NCBI RefSeq assembly: GCF_001467895.1
Contig: NZ_LNYO01000001.1
Span: forward strand, 62,001-126,000
Length of the DNA stretch: 64,000 nt
Direction: 5' to 3'
Source: Legionella nautarum
GTDB taxonomy: Bacteria; Pseudomonadota; Gammaproteobacteria; Legionellales; Legionellaceae
Shown: in pieces, positions 17,148 through 27,892 of the stretch
Layout: each line of letters starts with the position of its first letter
How positions within the stretch are numbered: position 1 is the stretch's first letter
Program-made: the position numbers and the translations under genes
The notes under the pieces: model-generated
Told to the model about the DNA's origin: nothing
What the model saw: only the letters and a program-made list of their open reading frames with translations
Database searches by the model: none

Positions 17148-18107
17148 TTATAGCCCCAGGCTTATCGTAGACTCATCTTGAACCTTACTCAAATATGCCT
17201 TCGCCGCAGCAACATCATCATGAATTTGCTTGATCAACGCGTCCACTGATGAAAATTTAACCTCATCTCGTAATTTGTGCAAGAAAAACACTTGCAACAT
17301 CTCGCCATATATATTGCCATCAAAATCAAATAAATGAATTTCGAGGATATTTTTTGTACCATCAACCGTTGGTCTGGATCCTAAATTAGCCACCCCTTCT
17401 AACCAGTCGCCATTAGCTCTGTGGACCTTGGCGCAAAACACCCCTTTGAGAGGGAGAGCTAAGCGGTGCATAGTCAGATTAGCAGTTGGAATTCCCCATT
17501 GTCTTCCACGCTCATTTCCTTTAACCACCCGACCGCAAAGACTAAAGGTTCTACCGAGTAAAACTGATGCTTGCTCAAGCTGTCCCTGAGCGAGTGCCTC
17601 TCTAATTTTAGTTGAACTTACACGAATATGGTTAATTGAATGGTCAGGGAAAGTTTCAACAACACAACCTGTTTGTTCGCCTATGCTTTTCAGCAAAGAC
17701 ACATCCCCTGAACGATCTTGCCCAAAACGAAAATCCGTTCCAACTAATAAATATTTCGCTTGCAACCAAGAAAAAAAATAGCGCTGAGCAAACTCTTGAG
17801 CTGACAATAAAGCAAAGGCCTCATTAAATTTAAGGCAGCAAAGATAGTCAACTTTGCAAGACTTAAGTATTTGCGACTTTTCGCGCAAACTCGTTAGTCT
17901 GGCAGGTGCCTGCTGGCCACGAAAATATTCTGCAGGTTGCGGTTCAAATAAAAGAACTACTAGGGGTAATTGTCGTTTATCAGCCTCTGCTCTCAAAGCA
18001 GCTAACAACGCTTGATGCCCTAAGTGCACACCATCAAAATTACCAATAGCCGCTACTGTGCCCTTTGCAAAATAAGGAACTTTAGCCAATCCGCGTAACA
18101 GCTTCAT
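17148..18107 (-). CDS. ribF: Bifunctional riboflavin kinase / FAD synthetase
   Basis: RibF (319 residues) phosphorylates riboflavin to FMN and adenylates FMN to FAD. The N-terminal nucleotidyltransferase domain carries GNFDGVHLGHQALL (the HxGH-like motif), TDFRFGQDRSGD and VSSTKIREAL; the C-terminal flavokinase domain has GIPTANL and GVANLGSRPTV. It precedes ileS-lspA in the same direction with a gap of about 100 bases. Confidence 0.95.
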   Translation of the reverse strand: MKLLRGLAKVPYFAKGTVAAIGNFDGVHLGHQALLAALRAEADKRQLPLVVLLFEPQPAEYFRGQQAPARLTSLREKSQILKSCKVDYLCCLKFNEAFALLSAQEFAQRYFFSWLQAKYLLVGTDFRFGQDRSGDVSLLKSIGEQTGCVVETFPDHSINHIRVSSTKIREALAQGQLEQASVLLGRTFSLCGRVVKGNERGRQWGIPTANLTMHRLALPLKGVFCAKVHRANGDWLEGVANLGSRPTVDGTKNILEIHLFDFDGNIYGEMLQVFFLHKLRDEVKFSSVDALIKQIHDDVAAAKAYLSKVQDESTISLGL

Positions 18108-18232
18108 ATTAAATCAAAAGATAAAAAGAAAAGATTATACCGAGTTTATCTAAGATTGAGAAATTAAAATAAAAATAGAGACTTTTTTTAATTTTGCATG
18201 CTTTTAGACCGTGATCGAGCTTCAAGACCACC

Positions 18233-18514
18233 CTAAAGTGGAAAAACCTTGCCTGGCTCAACAGCAGTCCCGATAATCTTCAAAGTCTTGCGCCTTATTT
18301 TCTCCCCACGCACTAGACTCACTTGCCGTAGTGGAACATCAAATTGACGAGCGATAAATTTAAGTAAAGCCACATTTGCTCGCCCTTCAATTGCCGGCGT
18401 ATTTAATCGGATTTTAAGCGCATCATCGTATATTCCTACTATTTCTGTCGATTTTGCGCCGGGTTGAACATAAATATATATTGTTAGGCTTTCAGCATCA
18501 GATTTATACCACAC
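18233..18514 (-). CDS. DUF167 (YggU family) protein
   Basis: A 93-residue member of the DUF167/YggU family: YVQPGAKSTEIVG near the start, KIRLNTPAIEGRANVALLKFIA in the centre, and SLVRGEKIRRKTLKI near the end. The family is small, conserved and of unclear function. The start is GTG at 18514 with AAGGA 7 bases upstream. It follows the 871-residue gene by only 18 bases on the same strand, although the two have nothing obvious in common. Confidence 0.88.
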   Translation of the reverse strand: MWYKSDAESLTIYIYVQPGAKSTEIVGIYDDALKIRLNTPAIEGRANVALLKFIARQFDVPLRQVSLVRGEKIRRKTLKIIGTAVEPGKVFPL

Positions 18515-18532
18515 TACTTTTTCCTTGATTGA

Positions 18533-21148
18533 TTAGGATGAAAGAGAATTGCCCTTTTTGTCCTCATGACCTTTTTCAGATTGATTATCGTCTTTCTTAC
18601 TAGTACTGTCAGAACTATCTGGAGTAAAGAGAGAATGTCTTCCTAAAACACCGCGATGATGCCATTGAACACGGTTAACTTGCTCATCCCTCTCATGCTC
18701 AGCTGCAACAGGCGAGTGCTCACCAACACGACGCTGCTCCATGAGGACATATTCTATAAAACCAAGCCTATCCCTACGCTTTAGTTTGTACTGAAACTGG
18801 TAGGAAAACACGTAATTATAAATAGGTTGATTAGCAATCTTATCTCGGTATTGCGGATTATCAAATTCATTATCTGTACTAAATAACACCGTTTCAACCC
18901 CATCAACCTGCTCAATAAGCCTTAATACCGCTGTTTTTTGATCAGAAGCGACCTCAAAGAAAAATCGTTTAGGTTCGCCAGCAAGAATATTCACACAGGC
19001 ATTGATCAGAAAAAATGGAATTTGATAAAAACCTTCTTCATCTCTTGCCACAGATAAAGGCAATAAACCTCTTTTGAAGTCTTCAGAAAAAATAGGGTCA
19101 GTAATTTCATACCTTACATAGGGGGGGGCTTTATACTCCTCTAACTCGGTAATTCGTATAATTTGAAAATTACAAACATAAGATTCCACTCCTAAATTCT
19201 TGGTAACTTTCTCACGCAAATCTCTTTTTATGTTGAATTGATCATGTATTCTCTGATTTCTTACATGCATCAAATACAGATCCAAATCAACACTAACTGT
19301 GTTAAAAGCAATACTGATACAGCCTTCATGACTTGCATAATAAGCAGCACAGGTGAGCAGTTCAGTAAACGAAATATTATCCCCAGCAAATCCAGTATGA
19401 TAAGGAATTGTCTCTTGCCCTCCAGTATGCTGACTGAATTGATCAGGGGTGGTTAGCTTACTAATTGTAAAATTAGCTGATTGGCTAGTAGTAGCCTGTT
19501 CGCCTCCTAAGTTAACCGCTACCCCTCCTTCACTCGGATCAAAATCAATGCCGCGCCTCATCAATTTTACTCTTTTTTCTCTAGTCATCCTCTCATCATA
19601 TCCCCTGTAAACAAAAGGAGAAAAAACTTCATTTAAATTATGTAAGCGAACCAGTTCTTTCTTTATTGTATTTTGAAAATATAAAATAGATTCTGAACGA
19701 ATTGTTTCGCTGATAATGGCAATGATTAGTTCTGAAATATCGCTGCCTTGCTTTTGGATTTCCTCCCTAGAGAGATTAAAATTAGTTTCCAACCAGTGAT
19801 AGATAAATTCCTCTTTTTCCTTGGCTGATCCCTCTTCAGTATTAAGCGAGGTAACCAGGTCTATTAATTCATAGACCTCAGCTCTCTGATTAAGATCATC
19901 AATTTGATAAGCAATCGCATGAAATCGCGCAAAAAAAGTTAAATCTTTATCCCAAACTTCTAAAGGAATTTGCTCAACCCACTGATAAACAAGATTATTT
20001 AAGATTCTCTTATGCAGTTTGTTAGCTATTTCTTTGAGTGTTTCTTCATTTTTAAGGAATTCTTGTAGATGAGAAGCATAAAATACATCCATTCTTAATT
20101 GAAACTCATGAAGTTTAAATACAGATGCATTTAACATATATCCCATTAGAAACGATTTAGATTCTTCATCTCTAGTTTCCATCGTCTTTACGATGAATTG
20201 AGTAAAATCTTCTTTAGCCTCTAATAAATTTTGGCGAACAGTTGCAAAATTTTGTAATTTTAAATCAACTTCTTTTGTTTCTTTACTGAGACTTTTTTTA
20301 TTGTTTTTGTATCTTTCATATACTTCAAACCAGTATCTAAAATCCCGTTCTTTTTCTAAAAATAAACTCCAATTTCTTGGGTGGTTATTCTCAATAAAAT
20401 CAGAAAATAGTTCTTTTTCAACCTTCAGTTGATATAGTTTTTTGAATACATCTTTCAGACCGTTTTCTTGAATTTTTTTTGATACATATTCAATATTTCT
20501 TTCGTTAAGCTCTATATATCTTTCATTAGCATGCTTAAGGAGCATTAAATCTTCTAATTTTTTCTCCTCTTTTTGTAATCGCAAGCGAAAATTAACATAA
20601 GAAATAATAGTCAAAAATACAATCGCGTCTTCATCATTAGAATTTTCAGCTATTTCTGTCAGAACGCTAATATATTGCTTAAGGTGAACTTGCCTCATTA
20701 ATAAATTATCAATCATTTCATGAAAGGCTGCTGCATAAACTTGATTATGATCTACCGGACTCTGTCCTGTCATTTGCGTTAGATAATTAACCACGACTCT
20801 AGCCGAAGTCACATCCACAGCCCGTAAAATATCGGTATATCTATCTACAACTTCTGCAGAAACTTCATAAGAAGGGCTTGAAAAAATAGCTTGAACTTTT
20901 TTATGGATATCCCAGGGAGTTTCATCGTTTTTGTTGGTTTCTTCTTCAAGTTCAGGTGCTTTATGGCGCAGCCACGCTAAAATAGAAGAGCCCGCTTGGT
21001 CCATGGCATATAAACAGTGTAAAAGATTATTTCCCTCATCAGTTTTTGAATAGACTAAATGAGGATACTCTTCAAGTAACTCTTGTAGCCGTTCTAAATC
21101 ATCCTCTTTGATTGCTTGAAAAAGCTCAAGCTTCATATCTGCAAGCAT
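18533..21148 (-). CDS. Ankyrin-like large protein with possible ADP-ribosyltransferase-like region; candidate effector
   Basis: An 871-residue soluble protein. Residues 5-85 resemble ankyrin repeats (LFQAIKEDDLERLQELLEEYP, then TDEGNNLLHCLY). Residues 90-505 look helical and charged. At 511-516 comes PFVYRG, and at 592-605 ISFTELLTCAAYYA, followed by GCISIAF; the YRG strand plus an S/T-rich turn, a helix ending in A.YYA and a strand recalls ADP-ribosyltransferases, but a clear ExE is not visible. The last 30 residues are Ser/Lys/Asp/Glu-rich (STSKKDDNQSEKGHEDKKG), as in many Dot/Icm substrates. The start at 21148 has GGG 7 bases upstream. Function unknown. Confidence 0.75.
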   Translation of the reverse strand: MLADMKLELFQAIKEDDLERLQELLEEYPHLVYSKTDEGNNLLHCLYAMDQAGSSILAWLRHKAPELEEETNKNDETPWDIHKKVQAIFSSPSYEVSAEVVDRYTDILRAVDVTSARVVVNYLTQMTGQSPVDHNQVYAAAFHEMIDNLLMRQVHLKQYISVLTEIAENSNDEDAIVFLTIISYVNFRLRLQKEEKKLEDLMLLKHANERYIELNERNIEYVSKKIQENGLKDVFKKLYQLKVEKELFSDFIENNHPRNWSLFLEKERDFRYWFEVYERYKNNKKSLSKETKEVDLKLQNFATVRQNLLEAKEDFTQFIVKTMETRDEESKSFLMGYMLNASVFKLHEFQLRMDVFYASHLQEFLKNEETLKEIANKLHKRILNNLVYQWVEQIPLEVWDKDLTFFARFHAIAYQIDDLNQRAEVYELIDLVTSLNTEEGSAKEKEEFIYHWLETNFNLSREEIQKQGSDISELIIAIISETIRSESILYFQNTIKKELVRLHNLNEVFSPFVYRGYDERMTREKRVKLMRRGIDFDPSEGGVAVNLGGEQATTSQSANFTISKLTTPDQFSQHTGGQETIPYHTGFAGDNISFTELLTCAAYYASHEGCISIAFNTVSVDLDLYLMHVRNQRIHDQFNIKRDLREKVTKNLGVESYVCNFQIIRITELEEYKAPPYVRYEITDPIFSEDFKRGLLPLSVARDEEGFYQIPFFLINACVNILAGEPKRFFFEVASDQKTAVLRLIEQVDGVETVLFSTDNEFDNPQYRDKIANQPIYNYVFSYQFQYKLKRRDRLGFIEYVLMEQRRVGEHSPVAAEHERDEQVNRVQWHHRGVLGRHSLFTPDSSDSTSKKDDNQSEKGHEDKKGNSLSS

Positions 21149-21204
21149 ATTTTCCCGTGGTCTAATAATGAAAATTAATTATACACTAATATGATTTCTT
21201 GTGC

Positions 21205-21230
21205 GTATTTGAGCCTTGGCCCAACCTACT
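21205..21230. repeat. TTGGGCC-family short repeat
   Basis: GAGCCTTGGCCCAACCTAC, half of the short palindromic family seen complete at 51173-51208, lies just after the acrB-like gene's stop in the gap before the 871-residue gene. Confidence 0.5.
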
Positions 21231-21249
21231 ATAACCTTGCAGCAACATG

Positions 21250-24200
21250 TTATTTACTGCTAAAGCGTCTGCGAACCACAACAAAGAAAATTGGCACAAA
21301 AAAGATGGCTAGAACTGTTGCTGTGAGCATGCCTCCAGCAACTCCAGTACCTACCGCATTTTGCGCACCTGAACCGGCACCGGTACTTATTACCAACGGA
21401 AGAACGCCAAAAATGAACGCGATGGAAGTCATTAATATCGGGCGCAAGCGCATGCGGACTGCTTCAAGGGTCGCTTCAATCAGTCCTTTGTTTTCTTTCA
21501 CGATCAAATCCTTGGCAAATTCAACAATTAAAATCGCATTTTTTGCTGATAAACCAATCGTTGTTAACAGTCCTACTTGGAAATAGACATCATTATTCAT
21601 ACTGCGCAGGCTTGCCGCTAATAAAGCACCAATAACACCAAGCGGGACAACCAGCATGACTGAAAACGGAATTGACCAACTTTCATATAACGCAGCCAAA
21701 CAGAGGAAAACAACTAGCAAGGAAATTGCATATAATGCCGGCGCTTGATCGCCAGACAAACGTTCTTGATAGGACATTCCAGTCCAGTCATAGCCTACAC
21801 CTGGAGGTAACTTGTCTGCTAATGAGGCCATCAACCGCATTGCCTCACCACTACTTTTCCCCATAGCCGCCTCCCCCAAAATTTCCATCGAGGGTAGACC
21901 ATTGTAACGTTCTAAACGCGGTGAACCATATCTCCAATAGGTTGAACCAAAAGCAGAAAAAGGAACCATTTGTCCCTTATCCCCTCTCACAAACCAGGAT
22001 TTACTGTCATCAGGCAGCATTCGATAAGGGGCGGCACCCTGTACGTATACTTTTTTTACACGGCCGCGATCAATAAAATCATTCACATAAGTACTGCCTA
22101 AAGCGATAGAAATTGTTTGATTAATATCAGTAATGGCAACCCCTAAAGCATTCGCTTTTTCTTGGTCAATGGCTAATTTGAACTGCGGCGTATCCTCCAA
22201 ACCATTGGGTCTAACACGCATAAGGGTATCTGGGTGTTGAGCGACCATCTCTAATAATTGATTACGCGCTTCCGTTAATTTTTCATGACCGATATTAGCC
22301 TTATCCACTAATTGAAAATCAAAACCACTTGCAGTTCCCAATTCAATAATCGCAGGCAAGTTAAAAGCGAAAACCAAACCATCTTTGATATGGGAAAATT
22401 CCCCCATCGCTCTTCCGATAATTGCAGGAGCCTTATTCTCGGCTCCTTTGCGTTCATCCCAACTTTTTAAGGTACTAAACGCAATACCCGAATTTTGGCC
22501 ACGACCATTAAAACCAAAGCCGACAACAGTGAAGGTAGACACGACATTATCTTTTTCTTTGGTCGCATAATAACGATAAATTTGATCCGCAACTTTTTGG
22601 GTACGCTCTTGAGTCGCTCCTGCAGGCAATTGCATCATGGTTAAAACAAGACCTTGATCTTCTTCGGGCAAAAAAGAGGTCGGCAAAGTTAAAAACAGAT
22701 AACCCATCCCTAAAACAATTAGTAAATAAATGAGAAGATAGCGTCCTGTTTTACGTAGAAGTTTTTCGACGGTATCGTGGTAAAGATGGGTAGCACTATC
22801 AAAACCACGATTGAACCAGCCAAAAAAACCGGTCTTCACCTGTTCAGCTACGGTGGGAGGTTTTAAGATAGATGCACATAAAGCAGGCGTTAGAACGAGT
22901 GCAACTAAAACTGAAAGAGCCATTGCCGACACGATCGTCACCGAAAACTGACGGTAGATGACGCCTGTTGAACCACCAAAAAAAGCCATCGGAATAAATA
23001 CCGCAGAAAGGACCATGGCAATACCCACGAGAGCGCCCTGAATTTGCCCCATTGAACGACGTGTTGCTTCTTTCGGCCCCAGATTTTCCTCCACCATCAC
23101 TCGCTCAACGTTTTCAACAACGACAATCGCATCGTCTACCAACAAACCAATAGCAAGCACCATCCCAAACATGGTAAGTGTATTAATAGAGAAACCTAAA
23201 ATAGATAGGATAGCGAAGGTACCTAACAATACGATGGGAACAGCAATAGTAGGAATAAGTGTTGCTCTAATATTTTGCAAAAATAAGTACATCACGAGGA
23301 AGACAAGAATAATTGCTTCGCAGAGCGTTTTCACCACTTCATGAATCGAAAGTTTCACAAAGGGTGTCGTATCATAAGGGTATACAATTTTGAAATCAGG
23401 AGGAAAAAAAGGCTCCATATTGGCAATAGCAGCTTTCACAGCCGCCGCTGTATTTAAGGCATTGGCGCCAACAGCCAACTTGATACCTAAACCGGCTGCT
23501 GGTTTGCCATTATAACGCGCAATGACATCATAATTTTCGCCACCAAGTTCAACTCGTGCAACATCACGTAAGCGCACTTGCGAACCATCGGGATTAACTT
23601 TGAGTAATATTTTTCCAAATTCATCAGGCGATTTTAGACGTGTTTGGGCTATGATGGAGGCGTTTAATTGTTGTCCAGTGACGGCCGGTGTCCCCCCTAA
23701 TTGCCCCGCAGCAATTTGATTATTTTGTGCTTTAATTGCATAAATAATATCAGAAGGCTGTAATTGATAATTATTCAACTTATTTGGATCCAGCCAGATT
23801 CGCATGGAATACTGGGATCCAAAAAGTTGTACATCCCCTACCCCATTTAAGCGGCTAATAGAATCTTTGATATTTGACGCAACATAATCCGCTAAATCGT
23901 ACTGATCCATCGTGCCATTTTCAGACACGGCGCCTAACACTAAAAGAAAACTGCTACTGGATTTTTTTACACTTATTCCTTGCTGTTGTACCTCTTGGGG
24001 TAATAACGGCATTGCCAATTGTAATTTATTTTGCACCTGCACCTGAGCGATATCAGCATTAGCCTTAGAATCAAAAGTAAGTTTAATAGTCACTGTTCCA
24101 GAAGAATCGCTTTGCGAAGACATATACATGAGATTATCAATTCCGCTCATGTTTTGTTCAATAATTTGCGTAACCGTATCTTGAACAGTTTGTGCATCCG

Positions 24201-24354
24201 CACCTGGATACATTGCCGTAATTGCTACTGCAGGAGGCGCAACTGAAGGATATTGAGCAACAGGCAATTTTAAAAGTGCTAAAGCGCCGCCTAGCATTAC
24301 AAGGATAGCCAGAACCCAAGCAAAGATTGGTCTATCTATAAAAAAATCAGACAT
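21250..24354 (-). CDS. RND efflux pump inner-membrane transporter (AcrB/MexB type, HAE1)
   Basis: A full-length (1034-residue) HAE1 RND transporter that uses proton flow to export hydrophobic drugs or detergents. It starts with [20 protein letters not shown], has the first large periplasmic loop at about 30-335, the TM2-6 block with [17 protein letters not shown] (the paired Asp of the proton relay), a second periplasmic half ([17 protein letters not shown]) and the last TM block ([23 protein letters not shown]). It begins 3 bases after the fusion-protein stop. No outer-membrane channel gene adjoins, so it must use a TolC-like channel encoded elsewhere. Confidence 0.95.
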   Translation of the reverse strand: MSDFFIDRPIFAWVLAILVMLGGALALLKLPVAQYPSVAPPAVAITAMYPGADAQTVQDTVTQIIEQNMSGIDNLMYMSSQSDSSGTVTIKLTFDSKANADIAQVQVQNKLQLAMPLLPQEVQQQGISVKKSSSSFLLVLGAVSENGTMDQYDLADYVASNIKDSISRLNGVGDVQLFGSQYSMRIWLDPNKLNNYQLQPSDIIYAIKAQNNQIAAGQLGGTPAVTGQQLNASIIAQTRLKSPDEFGKILLKVNPDGSQVRLRDVARVELGGENYDVIARYNGKPAAGLGIKLAVGANALNTAAAVKAAIANMEPFFPPDFKIVYPYDTTPFVKLSIHEVVKTLCEAIILVFLVMYLFLQNIRATLIPTIAVPIVLLGTFAILSILGFSINTLTMFGMVLAIGLLVDDAIVVVENVERVMVEENLGPKEATRRSMGQIQGALVGIAMVLSAVFIPMAFFGGSTGVIYRQFSVTIVSAMALSVLVALVLTPALCASILKPPTVAEQVKTGFFGWFNRGFDSATHLYHDTVEKLLRKTGRYLLIYLLIVLGMGYLFLTLPTSFLPEEDQGLVLTMMQLPAGATQERTQKVADQIYRYYATKEKDNVVSTFTVVGFGFNGRGQNSGIAFSTLKSWDERKGAENKAPAIIGRAMGEFSHIKDGLVFAFNLPAIIELGTASGFDFQLVDKANIGHEKLTEARNQLLEMVAQHPDTLMRVRPNGLEDTPQFKLAIDQEKANALGVAITDINQTISIALGSTYVNDFIDRGRVKKVYVQGAAPYRMLPDDSKSWFVRGDKGQMVPFSAFGSTYWRYGSPRLERYNGLPSMEILGEAAMGKSSGEAMRLMASLADKLPPGVGYDWTGMSYQERLSGDQAPALYAISLLVVFLCLAALYESWSIPFSVMLVVPLGVIGALLAASLRSMNNDVYFQVGLLTTIGLSAKNAILIVEFAKDLIVKENKGLIEATLEAVRMRLRPILMTSIAFIFGVLPLVISTGAGSGAQNAVGTGVAGGMLTATVLAIFFVPIFFVVVRRRFSSK

Positions 24355-24357
24355 GAT

Positions 24358-25533
24358 TTAACTACTCTTTTGAGGACTAGGCTCAGATTTGTCCCCTGCA
24401 GCCATATCTTGCAAACTGTCTTCGGCTTCAACCGCACTGACCACAGCACCAGGTCGTATTTTTAGCTGGCCAGTAACCACTACTTTATCGCCAGCATTCA
24501 AGCCGCTCACAACAACCCATTTATCGCGTATAGCTTGCCCCGTCACCAAGGTACGCATTGCTACCTTGCCTTGAGCATCAACAACTAAGGCAGTGGCTTC
24601 ACCTTTCGCGTTACGGGTAATTCCTTGTTGCGGTGCTAAAATAGCTTGCTCTTTTACCCCTTCAATAATTCGTGCGCGCACAAACATACCGGGCAATAAT
24701 TCAAGATTCTGATTAGGGAAAATTGCTCGCAAGGTGATTGAACCGGTTGCTTCATCGACAGTCACATCTGAAAACTGTAGGGTTCCCTTTTGGGAATATA
24801 AACTACCATCTTCAAGAAACAACTGAACGGCAACGCTATCTGCGCCTTTGGTCAGTGAGCCTTTTGCTAATTCTCGTTTTAATCGCAAAAAATCAGTCGA
24901 GGATTGTGTAACATCCACATAAATCGGATCAAGTTGCTGTATAGAAGCTAAGGCCATAGGTTGATTTGCTGTAACTAAAGCGCCCTCTGTTACACCCGAT
25001 CTCCCAATACGTCCGGTAATGGGTGAATTCACCTTAGTGTAGAGGAGATTAATATGTGCATTTTCTAAAACTGCCTTTGCAGCGATAATTGCAGCGTCGT
25101 TCTGTTTTGCAGCAGCAACGGCAGCGTCGTAAGTTTGACGACTCACATAATTGGTTCCTAACAAAGGCTTGTAGCGATTAACTGTTAGATGAGCAATTTC
25201 GGCGTTGGCTTCAGCCTTAGCAAGCTCAGCCTGAGCACTCTCATAAGCCGCTTGATAAGTAGCAGGATCAATTTGATATAAAGACTGTCCAGCTTGAACA
25301 TCACTACCCTCGGTGAATTGGCGCTTTAAAATAATTCCACCCACCTGAGGTCTTACTTCCGCCACCCGATAGGCATGCGTCCTGCCTGGTAATTCAGTCG
25401 TTAGAGTAAGTTTTTCTGTTTTAAGCGTGACTACACCTACTTCTGGTGCTGCTTTAACTATTTTGGATTGTTCATTGCTACAACTTGTGAGTAAAGCTAT
25501 GCTAGAACAAATAAATAGGAAAGCAAATTGCAT
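24358..25533 (-). CDS. RND efflux membrane-fusion lipoprotein (AcrA/MexA type)
   Basis: The periplasmic adaptor of the pump. I place the start at 25533 because GAGGT lies 7 bases upstream and this gives a compact lipoprotein signal (MQFAFLFICSSIALLTSC, lipobox LTSC, lipidated Cys18). Then come ELPGRTHAYRVAEVRPQVGG, the lipoyl/hairpin region (QAAYESAQAELAKAEANAE) and the barrel with LLYTKVNSPITGRIGRS. The track is open upstream to 25584, but that would hide the signal peptide. It is transcribed with the transporter. Confidence 0.94.
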   Translation of the reverse strand: MQFAFLFICSSIALLTSCSNEQSKIVKAAPEVGVVTLKTEKLTLTTELPGRTHAYRVAEVRPQVGGIILKRQFTEGSDVQAGQSLYQIDPATYQAAYESAQAELAKAEANAEIAHLTVNRYKPLLGTNYVSRQTYDAAVAAAKQNDAAIIAAKAVLENAHINLLYTKVNSPITGRIGRSGVTEGALVTANQPMALASIQQLDPIYVDVTQSSTDFLRLKRELAKGSLTKGADSVAVQLFLEDGSLYSQKGTLQFSDVTVDEATGSITLRAIFPNQNLELLPGMFVRARIIEGVKEQAILAPQQGITRNAKGEATALVVDAQGKVAMRTLVTGQAIRDKWVVVSGLNAGDKVVVTGQLKIRPGAVVSAVEAEDSLQDMAAGDKSEPSPQKSS

Positions 25534-25834
25534 GAATCTACCTCTATCTTCCATAAAACACCTTAATACAACTAGGATTCCCATGATTTGGGGGATATAA
25601 GAATAACCTGCTAGAAACCAGATAACAACTTTATTCTATAAAACTGGGGTTACCCTAGATAGGCTGTAGGTCAATTCTTCGGGAGTTGGGGCCTTGGCCT
25701 CAAAAATTCATTTGATAATTAAACTCATCTTAAATTTTGAGTCCTATTGCAATTTTTATTAAAGAATATTATTAAAGAAGTTTATTTTAATCCAGCCCCC
25801 CGGCTCTTTAACTATTCCTGGAGTAACCCTAATC
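25534..25834. other. Divergent intergenic region between efflux pump and antiporter
   Basis: About 300 bases without a gene. On the minus strand TTGTTA (25623-25628) and TATTCT (25600-25605) with a 17-base spacer could be the pump promoter. TTGGGGCCTTGGCCTCAA near 25685-25702 is a near-palindrome of the TTGGGCC repeat family. No regulator gene flanks it, so local repression of the pump is not indicated. Confidence 0.45.
25600..25628 (-). promoter_or_regulatory. Possible promoter of the RND pump operon
   Basis: On the minus strand, TTGTTA then 17 bases then TATTCT. Each hexamer matches consensus at four of six positions. It lies 67 bases before the chosen fusion-protein start. Confidence 0.35.
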
Positions 25835-27499
25835 ATGGAAGCTGCAATAGTTTGCTTAATCCTTTTGCTTTTAATGGTTATATCCGGCGTTATTTCCCGG
25901 TTTATACCCTCATTACCGACGCCAATTATTCAAGTGACTTTAGGAGCTCTTATTGCGCTCTTTTTCCCAAATTTCCACCTTGGGTTCAACCATGAACTAT
26001 TTATGTTATTGTTCATTCCCCCTTTACTTTTTAGCGACAGTTGGCGTTTTCCTAAGCGTGAGTTTTTGTTAAATACAAGAATGATCATTACGTTATCGAT
26101 TGGCCTCGTTTTTTTTACTGTGGGAGGGGTAGGTTTTTTGGTGCATTGGTTAATACCGACCATTCCTTTGCCAGCAGCCTTTGCTTTAGCAGCAGCCCTC
26201 TCTCCTACTGACGCAGTTGCGCTCAGATCAATGACTGCAAAAGTCCGTATGCCAGAGCGAATTATGCATATTTTACAAGGTGAAGCCCTTTTAAATGATG
26301 CCTCAGGATTAGTTTCATTCAAATTTGCAGTCGCCGCGATGCTTACAGGTGTTTTTTCGATGAGTAAAGCGTTAATTGGTTTGTTTCTCATTGGTTTTGG
26401 CGGCATGATTATTGGCGCAATTCTAACTTATCTTTTTATTGCGGTTCTAGGACAATTAACCGTGAAAAACGAGCATGAAACCACAACAGAAAATTTACTC
26501 TTACTTCTACTTCCTTTTACTGCCTACCTTGCGGCAGAAAAATTAGGATTTTCAGGAATACTTGCTGCAGTTTCCGCTGGCTTTTCTATTGATAAAGCCG
26601 GTTTTTTAGATAGAACCATGGCAAGGATGCGCACCGAAGGTCATTTTGTCTGGGGAATGTTAGATATCACTTTAAACGGACTTATCTTTATACTTTTAGG
26701 GTTATATTTACCTCACGCGCTGCAATTACTGGCTAATACAGGCTATAGCCTATCCGACTGTGCGAAAATTATTGCCCTTATCAGTCTAACACTTGCCTTT
26801 CTACGTGCATTGTGGATTTATTTGACTATTCCCCTTGAGGTTTTAATTGCCCGGCGCAGGCATACTCCTTGGCGGTGGCCCAATTTAAGAATGGTAGCTG
26901 TTATCTCGCTAGGTGGTGTACGAGGTGCGATTGCCTTAGCTGCTATCTTATCTTTGCCAATTTTAATGACAGATGGTACGCCTTTTCCCGAGCGCGATCT
27001 TCTGATTATTTTAGTTGTTGGTGTTGTCCTTTGCTCATTACTCATCAGCACAATCGCTCTTCCCATGGTCCTACCTGGGCTTAATACACTCATTAATACA
27101 CCACCTAACAATGAAGAAAATGAAGCACTTATCGCAGCTGCTCAAGCAGGAATTCAGGCCATTGAAAATCAGATGAAGATCTTCTGTGCGAACGCTGATC
27201 AGCAAGATGCTACGATTTGTATGCAAGTGGGTAACTCGCTTATAGTCGGTCTTAACCAATACATTGTTTCAAATATTGGTGCTGAAACTGAGAAATTAGC
27301 AAGTATAAAAGCAATAGAGTTTGAAAATCATTTACGCCTTATCGCTCTAGAAGGAGCAAGGCAAGAACTACGTTCGCTTAGAAAACAACGCAAAATTAAC
27401 AATACGACCATGATGACAATTATTGCTAGACTTGATTTGCGACAGATTTCATTAATGAGTAGTTCAAAACAAAAGTTTCATTTACAAGTACCTAATTAA
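25835..27499 (+). CDS. Na+/H+ antiporter, CPA1 (NhaP) family
   Basis: A 554-residue cation/proton antiporter. About twelve hydrophobic segments fill residues 1-400, with the ion-site blocks LSPTDAVAL and GEALLNDASGLVSFK of the CPA1 family and a later GGVRGAIALAAILSLP. The C-terminal 150 residues are hydrophilic and helical, probably a cytoplasmic regulatory tail. It would exchange Na+ (or K+) for H+ in pH or salt homeostasis. It stands alone, followed by a small membrane protein gene after 76 bases. Ion specificity is not readable. Confidence 0.9.
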   Translation: MEAAIVCLILLLLMVISGVISRFIPSLPTPIIQVTLGALIALFFPNFHLGFNHELFMLLFIPPLLFSDSWRFPKREFLLNTRMIITLSIGLVFFTVGGVGFLVHWLIPTIPLPAAFALAAALSPTDAVALRSMTAKVRMPERIMHILQGEALLNDASGLVSFKFAVAAMLTGVFSMSKALIGLFLIGFGGMIIGAILTYLFIAVLGQLTVKNEHETTTENLLLLLLPFTAYLAAEKLGFSGILAAVSAGFSIDKAGFLDRTMARMRTEGHFVWGMLDITLNGLIFILLGLYLPHALQLLANTGYSLSDCAKIIALISLTLAFLRALWIYLTIPLEVLIARRRHTPWRWPNLRMVAVISLGGVRGAIALAAILSLPILMTDGTPFPERDLLIILVVGVVLCSLLISTIALPMVLPGLNTLINTPPNNEENEALIAAAQAGIQAIENQMKIFCANADQQDATICMQVGNSLIVGLNQYIVSNIGAETEKLASIKAIEFENHLRLIALEGARQELRSLRKQRKINNTTMMTIIARLDLRQISLMSSSKQKFHLQVPN

Positions 27500-27575
27500 C
27501 ATTTCTGCAAAAAAAATGCTTAAAGGACAGGGAGAAATGGCGACTGCTTTTACTCTACTCAATCAGGAGAATTAA

Positions 27576-27776
27576 ATGCTAGGATGGCTTGTCAGAATAT
27601 TTCTCGTTATATCAGGATCGATAACAAGCTTGTTTGTATCGCGTAATGCTCTTAATTTTAATATTTTCAAAATGGTTGTTGCTGTTTTGCTTTTCACTTT
27701 GATCGTGTTTATCGTTGCTTTTTGGCCATTATTAATTAATTGGTTCAAACGCGACAAGAAAGAGAAAGATGATTAA
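27576..27776 (+). CDS. Small two-TM membrane protein
   Basis: A 66-residue protein with AGGAGA just upstream of its ATG, so it is probably real. Two hydrophobic segments (LVRIFLVISGSITSLFV and MVVAVLLFTLIVFIVAFWP) are joined by a short polar loop, and the tail is highly charged (KRDKKEKDD), presumably cytoplasmic. I do not recognise a family. It may be transcribed with the antiporter upstream. Confidence 0.65.
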   Translation: MLGWLVRIFLVISGSITSLFVSRNALNFNIFKMVVAVLLFTLIVFIVAFWPLLINWFKRDKKEKDD

Positions 27777-27892
27777 TTATTCCGATGCTTGGTATTTATA
27801 AATTAAGATCATAAACTAAGCAGCTTAGTAATTTTTCAGGTATACTAGAAAAAAAATTTCAATACCCATTGGCTCCACTCCCGAGAACAACC

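Noticed and set aside
25930-26406. 158-residue ORF antisense to the antiporter
   Set aside because: It is a shadow of the real gene on the plus strand, whose motifs and membrane segments are clear.
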